In this document: positions 52,908 through 63,933 of the stretch, in pieces
How the letters are laid out: each line of letters begins with the position of its first letter
How positions within the stretch are numbered: position 1 is the stretch's first letter
DNA from: Oceaniferula flava
GTDB taxonomy: Bacteria; Verrucomicrobiota; Verrucomicrobiia; Verrucomicrobiales; Akkermansiaceae
Reading direction: 5' to 3'
DNA length: 63,933 nt
NCBI RefSeq assembly: GCF_016811075.1
Contig: NZ_JAFBGL010000014.1
Coordinates: 1-63,933, forward strand
Position numbers and translations under genes: made by a program
The notes under the pieces: generated by a model
What the model saw: only the letters and a program-made list of their open reading frames with translations
Databases searched by the model: none
What the model was told of the DNA's origin: nothing

Positions 52908-53642
52908 CTATTGGGCTTTGAAGCGCGACCGATACGATGACGGTGGTTCTTTCATGATTCGGGTGAACTCTCGCGAGAAGTGGCTTTGATCAGAAAAGCC
53001 GCAGGCGTAGCTGATTTCGGCGAAGCTTTGAGTCGTTTGCACGATCTTGTGGCAGGCTTCCTGCACCTTGAGGTGGCGGATGTATTCCTTGGGGGACATG
53101 CCAAAGCAGGCTCTGAATTTGCGCTGAAACGAGCTCAGCGAGAGGTTGGCTTCACCGGCTAGTTTAGTGATGGCGATGTTCTCTCTGAACGACTCATGCA
53201 TCAGCTTGAGGGCATCGCCCAACTCGTCGTGCTGCTGCAGAGCGGCGTTGCTTTGACTGAATGGTCGGGTGACACCGATGATCCCGCACATTTCACCCTT
53301 GGTGTTGTGCAGCGGCTTTTTGTTGGTCGCCGACCAGTCGACAAATCCGTTGCCCGTGGGTACGAGCTCGATCCGGTTGAGAATCGATTGCTCGGTCTCC
53401 AGAATCTTCAAATCGTCCTCTCGGATAGAGTTGACGATGTGCTCAGGCATAAAGTCATCGTCTTTCTTGCCAAGGATCTCGGTGCCGTCATCGACACCGA
53501 AGATATTGAGCAGACGCTTGTTGAAGGCGACATACCTGAGCTCGAGATCTTTGACGAAAAAGGTGAAGCCCGAAAGATCGTCAAAAATCGTCGAGAGGTG
53601 ATCACTAATGTGATTGTCTTGAAAATATTGGTCGTTCTGCAC
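52908..53642 (-). CDS. PAS-domain AraC-family transcriptional regulator
   Basis: The 244 residues have an N-terminal PAS domain (about 20-130, LSGFTFFVKDLELRYVAFNKRLLNIFG and GEMCGIIGVTRP) and a C-terminal AraC HTH pair (about 145-242, LAGEANLSLSSFQRKFRACFGMSPKEYI and ISYACGFSDQSHFSREFTRIM). It probably senses a small ligand or redox state and controls the operon starting 107 nt downstream, and perhaps itself. It follows the alpha/beta hydrolase by 39 nt. Confidence 0.92.
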   Translation of the reverse strand: MQNDQYFQDNHISDHLSTIFDDLSGFTFFVKDLELRYVAFNKRLLNIFGVDDGTEILGKKDDDFMPEHIVNSIREDDLKILETEQSILNRIELVPTGNGFVDWSATNKKPLHNTKGEMCGIIGVTRPFSQSNAALQQHDELGDALKLMHESFRENIAITKLAGEANLSLSSFQRKFRACFGMSPKEYIRHLKVQEACHKIVQTTQSFAEISYACGFSDQSHFSREFTRIMKEPPSSYRSRFKAQ

Positions 53643-53681
53643 GCCTTGAAAAAAGCAGAGGACCTCGCCGATGGAAAGCGT

Positions 53682-54458
53682 TTATCCTGCCAGGAATTTC
53701 GCCACCATGGCATTCAGCGCCAGAGCGTAGCCTTGGCCATCGTGATAGCGCGGTGGCAGCTCGCCGGTTTGCACATCGGGGAGATGCGCGCTAATCACAT
53801 CGGCCGTGGATTGCGGGTGCAGTTCGTCGCGACTGGTGGTCAGCACCAGGGCACGATTGCCAATTTGCGAGAGCTGTTCCGGATCGGAAAATGGAGCGTC
53901 CTGCCACATTTTATAGAGCACGGCGGTGGATGCCGGGGTGAGGGGGTGCTGGAACAGGGCGCCAATGGAGTTGGCCACCGGTTTGTTCTGCGCATCGAGC
54001 TCTTGGAAATCCGGGTCGGCCAGGAGTTTTTCACGGGCGAACTCGACACCACCTTCTTCGATCCACTGACCGACATAAGCGACCAGTTTCAGATGCTCCG
54101 GCTGCTTCTCGTTCAGCCACGACGGACGCAGCAGGATGATTTTTTTGACTCGCTCAGGATATCGTAATGCCAGGTTGAGCGTGATGCCGGAACCCATGGA
54201 AAGACCTCCGATGTTCGATGACTCAATCCCCAGATGATCCATCAGCTCGACCACCAGATCGGCGAAACGATCGAAGTTCAGCTCGCTGGGATCGAAATCC
54301 TGACTGTCGCCGTGGCCGGGCATATCCGGGGCGATGACGAAGTTGTTTTCGAGATGGGGGAAAGCTGAAGTCGTCTGCACGCTGCCAGCGCCGAGGCCGT
54401 GCAGAAAGATCAGCGGGGTGTCGTTTTGATTACCTGTGGTTTGGTAGGAAAGAAGCAT
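53682..54458 (-). CDS. Alpha/beta hydrolase
   Basis: The 258 residues include oxyanion segment IFLHGLGAGS (19-28), PDMPGHGDS (45-53), nucleophile elbow GLSMGSG (Ser about 104) and a C-terminal His in YHDGQGYAL. It resembles the esterase/3-oxoadipate enol-lactonase type. Substrate not readable. Located 19 nt after the hemolysin III gene and 39 nt before the AraC gene, so probably in one transcript with them. Confidence 0.88.
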   Translation of the reverse strand: MLLSYQTTGNQNDTPLIFLHGLGAGSVQTTSAFPHLENNFVIAPDMPGHGDSQDFDPSELNFDRFADLVVELMDHLGIESSNIGGLSMGSGITLNLALRYPERVKKIILLRPSWLNEKQPEHLKLVAYVGQWIEEGGVEFAREKLLADPDFQELDAQNKPVANSIGALFQHPLTPASTAVLYKMWQDAPFSDPEQLSQIGNRALVLTTSRDELHPQSTADVISAHLPDVQTGELPPRYHDGQGYALALNAMVAKFLAG

Positions 54459-54477
54459 GAAGCTGAGACAATATCGA

Positions 54478-55146
54478 TTAGCGAAGGATGTAAAGAATGA
54501 CCATCAAGGCATGACAAATACTCCCTGAGAGCACAAAGAGGTGCCAGATCGCGTGGTTGAATCGCAGCTTGTTCCAGACGAAGAAGATTACTCCCAGTGA
54601 GTAAAATAACCCACCGGCGACGAGTAAAACGATGCCAGGTGTGGGCAGTGCTTTCAGCAGGGGGCCGAAGGCGAAGACTGCGAGCCAGCCCATGATGAGA
54701 TAAAGCGCCGTCGAGAGCCAGTGCTCCCGATTGTTTTTCATGAAGGCTTTCACCATAACACCGGCGATGGCCATGAACCAGACGATGCCAAACAGGCTCC
54801 ATCCCCAAGCACCACGTAGCGTCACCAGGGTGATTGGCGTATAGGAACCGGCGATGAGCAGGTAGATCGCGGCGTGATCCACGACCTGGAAAAACGATTT
54901 GCTCCGCGGTGAAACCATCGTGTGGTAGAGCGTCGATGACAGATAGAGCAGCACCAGCGTGGATCCAAAAATGGCACCCCCGGTGATCTTCCAGGGGTCG
55001 TCACCGGATACGACGATCATGATCACCAAGGCGGCGACACTTAATAAAAAACCAAGACCATGGGTGATGGTGCTGGCAAGCTCTTCAGGGCCACTTTCAC
55101 AGAGCTCTGAACGGATTTTTTCAGGGATCGAACTTAGGTCTGTCAT
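54478..55146 (-). CDS. Hemolysin III / PAQR-family membrane protein
   Basis: The 222 residues have seven predicted helices and the family motifs: THGLGFLLS (first helix), YLSSTLYHT, VDHAAIYLLIAGSYTPITL and a terminal HAIWHLFVLSGSICHALMV with conserved His. In the PAQR family, these His and Asp residues bind zinc and the proteins may act as hydrolases. Bacterial members are linked to fatty-acid/membrane homeostasis. It starts 13 nt after the Fur-family gene stop. Confidence 0.9.
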   Translation of the reverse strand: MTDLSSIPEKIRSELCESGPEELASTITHGLGFLLSVAALVIMIVVSGDDPWKITGGAIFGSTLVLLYLSSTLYHTMVSPRSKSFFQVVDHAAIYLLIAGSYTPITLVTLRGAWGWSLFGIVWFMAIAGVMVKAFMKNNREHWLSTALYLIMGWLAVFAFGPLLKALPTPGIVLLVAGGLFYSLGVIFFVWNKLRFNHAIWHLFVLSGSICHALMVILYILR

Positions 55147-55159
55147 GATGCTGGGTCAG

Positions 55160-55657
55160 CTAGCGTTTCTTCGGCAGACGCTTTCCTTGAACTCGGGCTG
55201 AGATCAAGTTCTCGCATCGGCCGTTCAGACGTAACTTCTCGCAACAGGCTTCAATTTTCAATGATTGTTTTTCCGGACGGAAGCCTAGGCGTCGAGCCGC
55301 GCAGTCGTTCATCAGCTGAATGTGGGCGTCTTCGAATTCCACCACCTTGCCACAGTCAATGCATACCAAGTGATTGTGGGCGGGGCTTTCCACGAAGTTG
55401 GGGTCATACGTTTTCTGATCGTCGCCTAAATCGATCTCATGCAGCAGCCCAGCCTCCACCAGAAGGGAGATCGTGCGATACACGGTGGCACGTGAAGAAC
55501 TCGATTGGGTGTTCTTCACACGGTCCCATAACTCGTCCGCGGTGAAGTGCTCGTCGTTGGCGAAAATCGCTTCAACAATCGCGTTGCGCTGAGGGGTGTT
55601 TCGCAGTCCCTTGCTTTGAATAAATTCTTGCAAGCGATTTTCGATCGTGGCGTCCAT
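55160..55657 (-). CDS. Fur-family transcriptional regulator
   Basis: The 165 residues have the winged-helix region (about 20-85, GLRNTPQRNAIVEAIF, RATVYRTISLLVEAGLLHEI), the dimerisation domain with HNHLVCIDCGKVVEF (zinc Cys pair) and a second Cys pair (ACCEKLRLNGRC). Both structural zinc sites are kept, as in Fur/PerR. Fur versus PerR cannot be decided. ATG 55657 (MDATIENRLQ) is preferred to an upstream frame that overlaps the divergent lipoprotein gene. It is the first gene of a head-to-tail run on the minus strand. Confidence 0.93.
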   Translation of the reverse strand: MDATIENRLQEFIQSKGLRNTPQRNAIVEAIFANDEHFTADELWDRVKNTQSSSSRATVYRTISLLVEAGLLHEIDLGDDQKTYDPNFVESPAHNHLVCIDCGKVVEFEDAHIQLMNDCAARRLGFRPEKQSLKIEACCEKLRLNGRCENLISARVQGKRLPKKR

Positions 55658-55745
55658 GAAGGATATCCTAGACAAAGCTGTCCCATGTGGCGAATTGGAA
55701 ATTTCGATATTGGATTTTTTCTCCAGCTGGGCTTGGATAGCTCTC

Positions 55746-56231
55746 GTGCACCATTCATTTCCTGCCTTCCTCACGTCAGCGCTATTGGGCCTCGCATGTT
55801 CCGTCTCATTGGTCTCCTGCGGGAGCAGTGAGAAACCGCCACTCGCTGTTCGCCAACTCCATCTCGATAGTGAAAAGGTCGTTGACGATAACGCTGAGAT
55901 GGTCCGGGGCGAGCAGCTTTACCGCCTGCAAGGTGCTGTCACCACCGAAGAGCGGATGAGCCGGCTTGGCCATTATTACACCGTGTATTGGAATGACCTT
56001 GGCTCCGATGTGCGCGACGCCAAAGTGGTGTTTGATTACCAACAGGCGACAAGTGCCTCGAAAACAATTACCCGCAGTGTCACCATTCCCGATGGTCAGA
56101 GCAGCGGGTCTGTTGAGTTCAAAATCATCGGCGAGGCGTATCAACAGGGTGGCCGAGTGCTCGCCTGGAGAGCTCGCTTGATTCGCGGCGGCAAGGTGGT
56201 CGCAGTTAAACGATCGTATCTCTGGCGTTGA
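55746..56231 (+). CDS. Lipoprotein of unknown function
   Basis: The frame has a type II signal (PAFLTSALLGLACSVSLVSC, lipobox LVSC) after a GTG at 55746; earlier in-frame starts (55647, 55656) lie inside the Fur gene. The mature part (about 135 residues) is beta-rich (YTVYWNDLGSDVRDAKVVFDYQQA, GRVLAWRARLIRGGKVVAVKRSYLW), like a secreted beta-sandwich. No family recognised. Divergent from fur with a shared promoter region. Confidence 0.7.
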   Translation: MHHSFPAFLTSALLGLACSVSLVSCGSSEKPPLAVRQLHLDSEKVVDDNAEMVRGEQLYRLQGAVTTEERMSRLGHYYTVYWNDLGSDVRDAKVVFDYQQATSASKTITRSVTIPDGQSSGSVEFKIIGEAYQQGGRVLAWRARLIRGGKVVAVKRSYLWR

Positions 56232-56317
56232 AAAATATCCTCTCTGAATGATTGACCTCGGCTAGCCCAGAGCGTAGGTTTGGAACTGTCGCCCTAATAA
56301 AAAATTCTCTGAATAGA

Positions 56318-56845
56318 GTGAGTGCAGAAAACCCAATTTCAGCTAGTCGCGAAAGCGAATTCTCGTGGATCCGCTGCGAAGGAAAAGGATCATTTTTAAA
56401 CAGTCCCACACTCAAGCAGTGGGCTGAAAATGAGATTAATTCCGGAGCTACCACCGTGGTCGTGGATCTCGCTGCCTGCACAGGTATGGACTCCACGTTC
56501 ATGGGCACCTTGGCAGGGCTCGCGATGCGTCTGATGAAGATCCCGGACGCTCACTTGCAAATCGCGGAACCTGGCGACCGCAACCAGCAGTCGCTCGAAG
56601 ATCTCGGACTGGATGTGCTGATGCAAATCAACCCGAAGGAGGCCGTCTGGGAAGACCGCATTCCGGAGATCAGAGCCAATCTTACTCCATGCGGCGATGA
56701 AGGTTCTCCCCGCGACCGAGGTAGCCATGTCCTCGATGCCCATAAAAAACTGGTCGAGGCCGATGATGCGAATGCCGAAAAATTCGCCACCGTGCTCGAT
56801 TTTCTAGAAGCCGAAGTGAAGGCGAAGAAAACGGGGAACAAGTAG
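56318..56845 (+). CDS. STAS-domain (anti-anti-sigma factor-like) protein
   Basis: The 175 residues hold a STAS domain (about 15-110): VVVDLAACTGMDSTFMGTLAGLAMRL has the conserved phospho-acceptor Ser of DSTFMGT. Such proteins bind an anti-sigma kinase when unphosphorylated. A C-terminal extension (about 120-175) is helical and charged. I take the GTG at 56318 (MSAENPIS) as start; a TTG at 56252 would lengthen it. The SpoIIE-type phosphatase gene follows 72 nt downstream, making a partner-switching pair; the cognate kinase is not in the window. Confidence 0.85.
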   Translation: MSAENPISASRESEFSWIRCEGKGSFLNSPTLKQWAENEINSGATTVVVDLAACTGMDSTFMGTLAGLAMRLMKIPDAHLQIAEPGDRNQQSLEDLGLDVLMQINPKEAVWEDRIPEIRANLTPCGDEGSPRDRGSHVLDAHKKLVEADDANAEKFATVLDFLEAEVKAKKTGNK

Positions 56846-56917
56846 CGCGAGTCGGCGATTTTCAGGTCTCACACAATTCTCCTCAATGATCGCAGCTCTA
56901 CCGAACTTCAGTAGCCC

Positions 56918-58366
56918 ATGACTAGTTCCGCCTACGCGATCGCTGCTGTCATTGCAGTTTTATTTGCCATTTGCCTGATCGCTCTGCGTCAAAAAGGCAG
57001 ACAACTAGCCGCCACTCAGCGTGAGAAGGATGATATTCTCGGCGAGGAATTGCGCATGTTTGATTTCTTGCATCACCTCGGTGAGGTGATTGGCAAAGAT
57101 ATTTCCTCGCGGCAGCTTTATAAGGAAATTGTCGAGGGCTTCAGTAAGGTGCTGGGTGCCGATGGGGGAGCCCTGTATTTTCTGACCGAAGACCAGAAAT
57201 ACCTCACCCCTAAATACATTTCCAAAGATTGCCCGCCCCTGGTTGGTGTTCCCGTGGAGATCCGACAGCGAGCCAAGAAGGACTCGCGGGCACTGGCCAG
57301 CCATCTGCGCCTATCCAAAGTAGGTGCCGCCGAAGGTGTGCTGGGAGCTACTCTAACTGGTGGCGAGTGTTTAATGATCCCCAACGTCAAAGATCACGAG
57401 TCGTTTAAAGACTCATTTGTCAGCTACGATGAGAACGTCACCGCTTTATTAGCGCCACTGCAATATAGTGGCAGAGATATTGGCGTGGTAGCGATCGTTA
57501 GGAGACACAGTTCGAGCGCAAGCCTCTTCACCGGTAATGATTTTGAAGTGTTTCGTTCAGCCTCCGAGCAATCCGCATTCGCCCTCGGCAATGCCATGAT
57601 CCACCGTGAGTTGGTGGAGAAACGCAAGCTCGACGATGAAATTCGCACGGCAAGAGAGGTGCAGAACGTTTTGCTTCCTTCCGAGGAACCTATCATTCCT
57701 GGCTATCGAGTCAGTGGAAGTAATACCCCGGCACGCATGATTAGCGGCGATTATTTCGATTACATTGAACTCGATGAAAACCAGACCGGTGTCGTCATTG
57801 CCGATGTGACTGGAAAGGGGGTTCCTGCAGGGTTGCTGATGGCGATGTGCCGCAGCGTCCTTCGCCTAACAGCTAAGACATCTGCGTCACCCTCTGAAGC
57901 ATTGGTGCAGGTGAATCGCAATTTGTTCCCGGATGTTAGAGAGGACATGTTTGTCAGTCTTGCTTACGTAGTGCTCGAGCATGGCTCTGGAAATCTTAAA
58001 CTCGCCAGAGCCGGTCACGACCCTCCGATGATGTTCCGTAGCGACACCGGCACGATTGAAAACATCAAGCCGCCGGGGCTTGCAATCGGTATTGATGAAG
58101 GCGAGGTCTTTGAGCGTGTTACCAAGGATTTGGAATTGGAAATGGCCTCCGGTGATTGCTTGCTATTCTATACCGATGGCGTCTGCGAAGCAGAAAACAG
58201 AAGTGAAGGGGAGTTTGGTAAAGAACGACTTAAGGATGTTTTCCTCAAATCTGCCCCGTTAGGTTCGGAGGCGGTGGTTGAATCCGTGCGTCGCGCGGTC
58301 GCCGATTTCTCCGGTGACATCCCTCAGATGGATGACATCACGATGATCGCCATTGAGAAACGATGA
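56918..58366 (+). CDS. GAF-SpoIIE phosphatase (RsbU-like)
   Basis: The 482 residues have an N-terminal membrane helix (1-22), a coiled stretch, a GAF domain (about 60-215) and a PP2C-type SpoIIE domain (about 250-480) with SGDYFDYIELDENQTGVVIADVTGKGVPAGLLMAM and a metal-binding Asp in MDDITMIAIEKR. It dephosphorylates STAS anti-anti-sigma factors; the GAF domain probably senses a small ligand. Adjacent to the STAS gene. Confidence 0.92.
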   Translation: MTSSAYAIAAVIAVLFAICLIALRQKGRQLAATQREKDDILGEELRMFDFLHHLGEVIGKDISSRQLYKEIVEGFSKVLGADGGALYFLTEDQKYLTPKYISKDCPPLVGVPVEIRQRAKKDSRALASHLRLSKVGAAEGVLGATLTGGECLMIPNVKDHESFKDSFVSYDENVTALLAPLQYSGRDIGVVAIVRRHSSSASLFTGNDFEVFRSASEQSAFALGNAMIHRELVEKRKLDDEIRTAREVQNVLLPSEEPIIPGYRVSGSNTPARMISGDYFDYIELDENQTGVVIADVTGKGVPAGLLMAMCRSVLRLTAKTSASPSEALVQVNRNLFPDVREDMFVSLAYVVLEHGSGNLKLARAGHDPPMMFRSDTGTIENIKPPGLAIGIDEGEVFERVTKDLELEMASGDCLLFYTDGVCEAENRSEGEFGKERLKDVFLKSAPLGSEAVVESVRRAVADFSGDIPQMDDITMIAIEKR

Positions 58367-58548
58367 GCCTCATAGGAAGGATGAGCAGATTAATATAGAT
58401 TTTCTTATTTTACCGCTTGCAAGCACCCAGATGCCTTATAGAATAAAGCCTGTCAGCGTTTGAGCAAAATGTTGGAACGCTGTATAACTCGTCTGATCTC
58501 AGCCATTTTGGTAGGTCGGACACACACCCTAGTAAACTAGATACAAAT

Positions 58549-58668
58549 ATGAAACTCGTTAAAATCATCGCAATCGCCGCCGCTGCATGCGGAGTCATGG
58601 TCAGCGCTTCTTGCTGCTCAAAGCCAGCTCCTGAAACTCCACCAGTTGTCGTTCCTCCAGTTAAGTAA
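58549..58668 (+). CDS. Very small lipoprotein (39 aa)
   Basis: MKLVKIIAIAAAACGVMV...SASCCSK: type II signal with lipobox SASC, then a short Pro-rich tail (APETPPVVVPPVK). The leader ATACAAAT is A-rich. It is one of three tiny lipoprotein genes before dnaK and resembles entericidin-sized proteins, though without family motifs. Too short for most gene finders. Confidence 0.7.
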   Translation: MKLVKIIAIAAAACGVMVSASCCSKPAPETPPVVVPPVK

Positions 58669-58756
58669 CTTCGATTGTTTCTAACATCTTTTCAGTAAGT
58701 GCCAAGCATCACGCCTGACACACCCACTGAAACTAACCAAAACCATAATACTAAAT

Positions 58757-58873
58757 ATGAAAATTGCACTTATTCTTGCTGCTGCTGTTGGCGTCGCCGT
58801 CAGCGCTTCCTGTGGATCCAAGCCTGAGCCTACCGTTGCTCCTGCTCCTGTGATGACACAGCCAATGAAGTAA
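58757..58873 (+). CDS. Very small lipoprotein (38 aa)
   Basis: MKIALILAAAVGVAV...SASCGSKPE: same plan as the neighbour 88 nt upstream, sharing VSASC and a short tail (PTVAPAPVMTQPMK). The two are probably paralogues. A terminator follows. Confidence 0.7.
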   Translation: MKIALILAAAVGVAVSASCGSKPEPTVAPAPVMTQPMK

Positions 58874-58909
58874 TTCATTGAGGCTATTTGATAGCCTTGA
58901 AAATAGTTC

Positions 58910-58957
58910 AAGGGCGGACATTGTTAGCAGTTCTGTTAGCATGTTCGCCCTTTTCTT
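58910..58957 (+). terminator. Terminator after the second tiny lipoprotein
   Basis: AAGGGCGgACAt...GTTAGCA pairs with TGtTAGCATGTtCGCCCTT, followed by TTCTT. A long imperfect stem of the intrinsic-terminator type. Confidence 0.75.
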
Positions 58958-59056
58958 ATGCCTTTTTTCTTGCCTAGATTTTGGATTCTGGCAAAACCAA
59001 TCACGATCATTTGATCAACGTAGAATAACACCACGATCCACATTAATACATATACT

Positions 59057-59209
59057 ATGAAAGCACTTCGTATCTTTATCATGTTGTCCACCGTTGCCGG
59101 TGCTGCTGTTCTCTCTTCCTGCGGTTGCTGCACCGGTGAAGAGCGTCCACCTGAACTTCGTCCTCTGCCACAATTCAATGACGTCCCAGTCGTTGAATAC
59201 GCCAAGTAA
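59057..59209 (+). CDS. Very small lipoprotein (50 aa)
   Basis: MKALRIFIMLSTVAGAAVLSSCGCC: type II signal with lipobox LSSC, then TGEERPPELRPLPQFNDVPVVEYAK. Different tail from the other two. Its own terminator lies 30 nt downstream. Confidence 0.72.
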   Translation: MKALRIFIMLSTVAGAAVLSSCGCCTGEERPPELRPLPQFNDVPVVEYAK

Positions 59210-59239
59210 TTCTGCGAGGACTTACCTCAAACTTTTTCC

Positions 59240-59271
59240 AAAGAGCCGTCGTTCATTCGACGGCTCTTTTT
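59240..59271 (+). terminator. Terminator after the third tiny lipoprotein
   Basis: AAAGAGCCGTCG pairs with CGACGGCTCTTT around TTCATT, followed by T. Strong and perfect. Confidence 0.9.
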
Positions 59272-61471
<2,200 letters not shown>

Positions 61472-61479
61472 ACCATCTC

Positions 61480-61524
61480 AACAGGTTCCATCAAACATCG
61501 CTGTCTGATGGAGCCTGTTTTCAT
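61480..61524 (+). terminator. Terminator after dnaK
   Basis: AACAGGttCCATCA (61480-61493) pairs with TGATGGagCCTGTT (61506-61519), followed by TTTC. It separates dnaK from groESL. Confidence 0.8.
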
Positions 61525-61615
61525 TCATCCTATTGAGACTGAACCATTCCGTTAATTCTGTCTAAACAACAGACCTAACAACACAACCAAAACCAAAAAA
61601 CAAAAACAAACCATT

Positions 61616-61906
61616 ATGTCTAACATTACACCCATCGGACAGCGCGTTCTCGTGAAACGTCTCGAAGCCGAAGAAGTAACAGCTGGAGGAATCGTCCTTC
61701 CAGACTCCGCCAAAGAAAAGCCTCAAGAAGCTGAGGTCGTTTCCCTCGGAACTGGTGGCAAAGACGATGATGGAAAAACCATCGAGTTTGCCGTCAAAGT
61801 GGGCGACAAAGTGCTCATCTCCAAATACGGTGGCACCGAAGTGAAAGTGAACGGCGAGGACATGCTGATCCTTTCCGAGTCCGACATTCTCGGCATCGTT
61901 GGCTAA
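61616..61906 (+). CDS. groES: Co-chaperonin GroES (Hsp10)
   Basis: The 96 residues start [20 protein letters not shown], include [19 protein letters not shown] (mobile loop) and end [14 protein letters not shown]. Complete family length. The leader before the ATG is about 50 nt of almost G-free A/C sequence with no Shine-Dalgarno site. groEL follows 71 nt later, probably co-transcribed. Confidence 0.97.
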   Translation: MSNITPIGQRVLVKRLEAEEVTAGGIVLPDSAKEKPQEAEVVSLGTGGKDDDGKTIEFAVKVGDKVLISKYGGTEVKVNGEDMLILSESDILGIVG

Positions 61907-61956
61907 CTAGAACCGCGCACTCATCAGAACGCGCATCTCATTTATTTTCAATATAA

Positions 61957-63636
<1,680 letters not shown>

Positions 63637-63720
63637 CCAGCCATGACCTGCCCACCCGCCATCGCGTCATGTGAAAACAGGGTTCAGGTCATGATCTAGT
63701 TACGGCATTAGCCCCAACTC

Positions 63721-63756
63721 AAAACCCCGGTTGCTCAAATGCAGCCGGGGTTTTTT
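63721..63756 (+). terminator. Terminator of groESL
   Basis: AAAACCCCGGTTGC (63721-63734) pairs with GCAGCCGGGGTTTT (63741-63754) with one G:T wobble around TCAAAT, followed by T. Strong. Confidence 0.93.
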
Positions 63757-63838
63757 ATGTCTCGGCAAAAACATCAATGGGTGAGGTGTTTGATGACTTT
63801 CTAAGATTCACGAAACAAACGCCCGAAGTCCGACATAG

Positions 63839-63933
63839 TCAGTTTATCAGTTTATCAGTTTATCAGTTTATCAGTTTATCAGTTTATCAGTTTATCAGTT
63901 TATCAGTTTATCAGTTTATCAGTTTATCAGTTT
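63839..63933. repeat. Octanucleotide tandem repeat (AGTTTATC)n
   Basis: About twelve perfect copies of the 8-base unit run to the window edge. On the plus strand all frames are open through it (period-24 peptide SLSVYQFI); the minus strand has stops in every frame. Copy number is likely variable. Confidence 0.95.

Noticed and set aside
63839-63933. CRISPR array
   Set aside because: The 8-base unit has no spacers and no cas genes are nearby; it is a simple tandem repeat.

Overview
The window looks like a chromosomal segment of a Verrucomicrobia-type bacterium (PVC group, probably Verrucomicrobiales; a lineage inference from gene content, not from a marker phylogeny). The signs are PVC-specific families: a DUF1549/DUF1553 cytochrome paired with a DUF1501 twin-arginine protein, a ThuA/PVC-dehydrogenase/cytochrome fusion, a DUF1080 protein, a PEP-CTERM protein, a giant secreted subtilase and many short lipoproteins. 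Most genes start without a recognisable Shine-Dalgarno sequence, after A/C-rich leaders.

Layout. 1-11.6 kb: a GIY-YIG fragment, initiator tRNA, scpB-pheA, an Ala/Lys/Glu-rich lipoprotein, tRNA-Pro, then a small Rdx/SelW-family gene whose CxxU position is an in-frame TGA followed by a bSECIS-like hairpin (a likely overlooked selenoprotein), an FAH-family hydrolase, a PEP-CTERM protein, a stand-alone MoxR ATPase, an M48 protease, an exported SDR and a DUF1080 protein. 11.7-26.1 kb: accessory DNA. A 2634-residue subtilase with about twenty Asp-box-like repeats is followed by an AT-rich island of small secreted proteins, a 5'-truncated Rhs/YD-repeat gene with a Cys-rich tip and an overlapping membrane protein (possible toxin-immunity pair), at least seven clusters of one REP-like repeat, and the probable cognate RAYT transposase.

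26.2-32 kb: a MacAB-like ABC export operon (Cys-rich secreted protein, adaptor, ATPase, two permeases, lipoprotein). 32-36.5 kb: a DUF115 protein and tig-clpP-clpX. 36.6-43.8 kb: a proline-iminopeptidase-like hydrolase, a DUF2071 gene pair and the DUF1501/DUF1553 pair.

44-55.7 kb: a long minus-strand run that starts with a Fur-family regulator, a hemolysin-III protein, an alpha/beta hydrolase and a PAS-AraC regulator. It continues as a catabolic-looking cluster: PEP-hydrolase-like TIM barrel, UPF0261/Tm-1-like protein, LsrF-type aldolase/thiolase, ribulose-phosphate-epimerase-like protein, SDR, and a ThuA-SGNH-PVC dehydrogenase-cytochrome c fusion. I do not recognise this combination as a described pathway; it is the best candidate for an undescribed metabolic system. 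55.7-63.9 kb: a lipoprotein, a STAS protein with a GAF-SpoIIE phosphatase (partner-switching pair), three tiny lipoproteins, dnaK, groES-groEL, and an octanucleotide tandem repeat running off the end.
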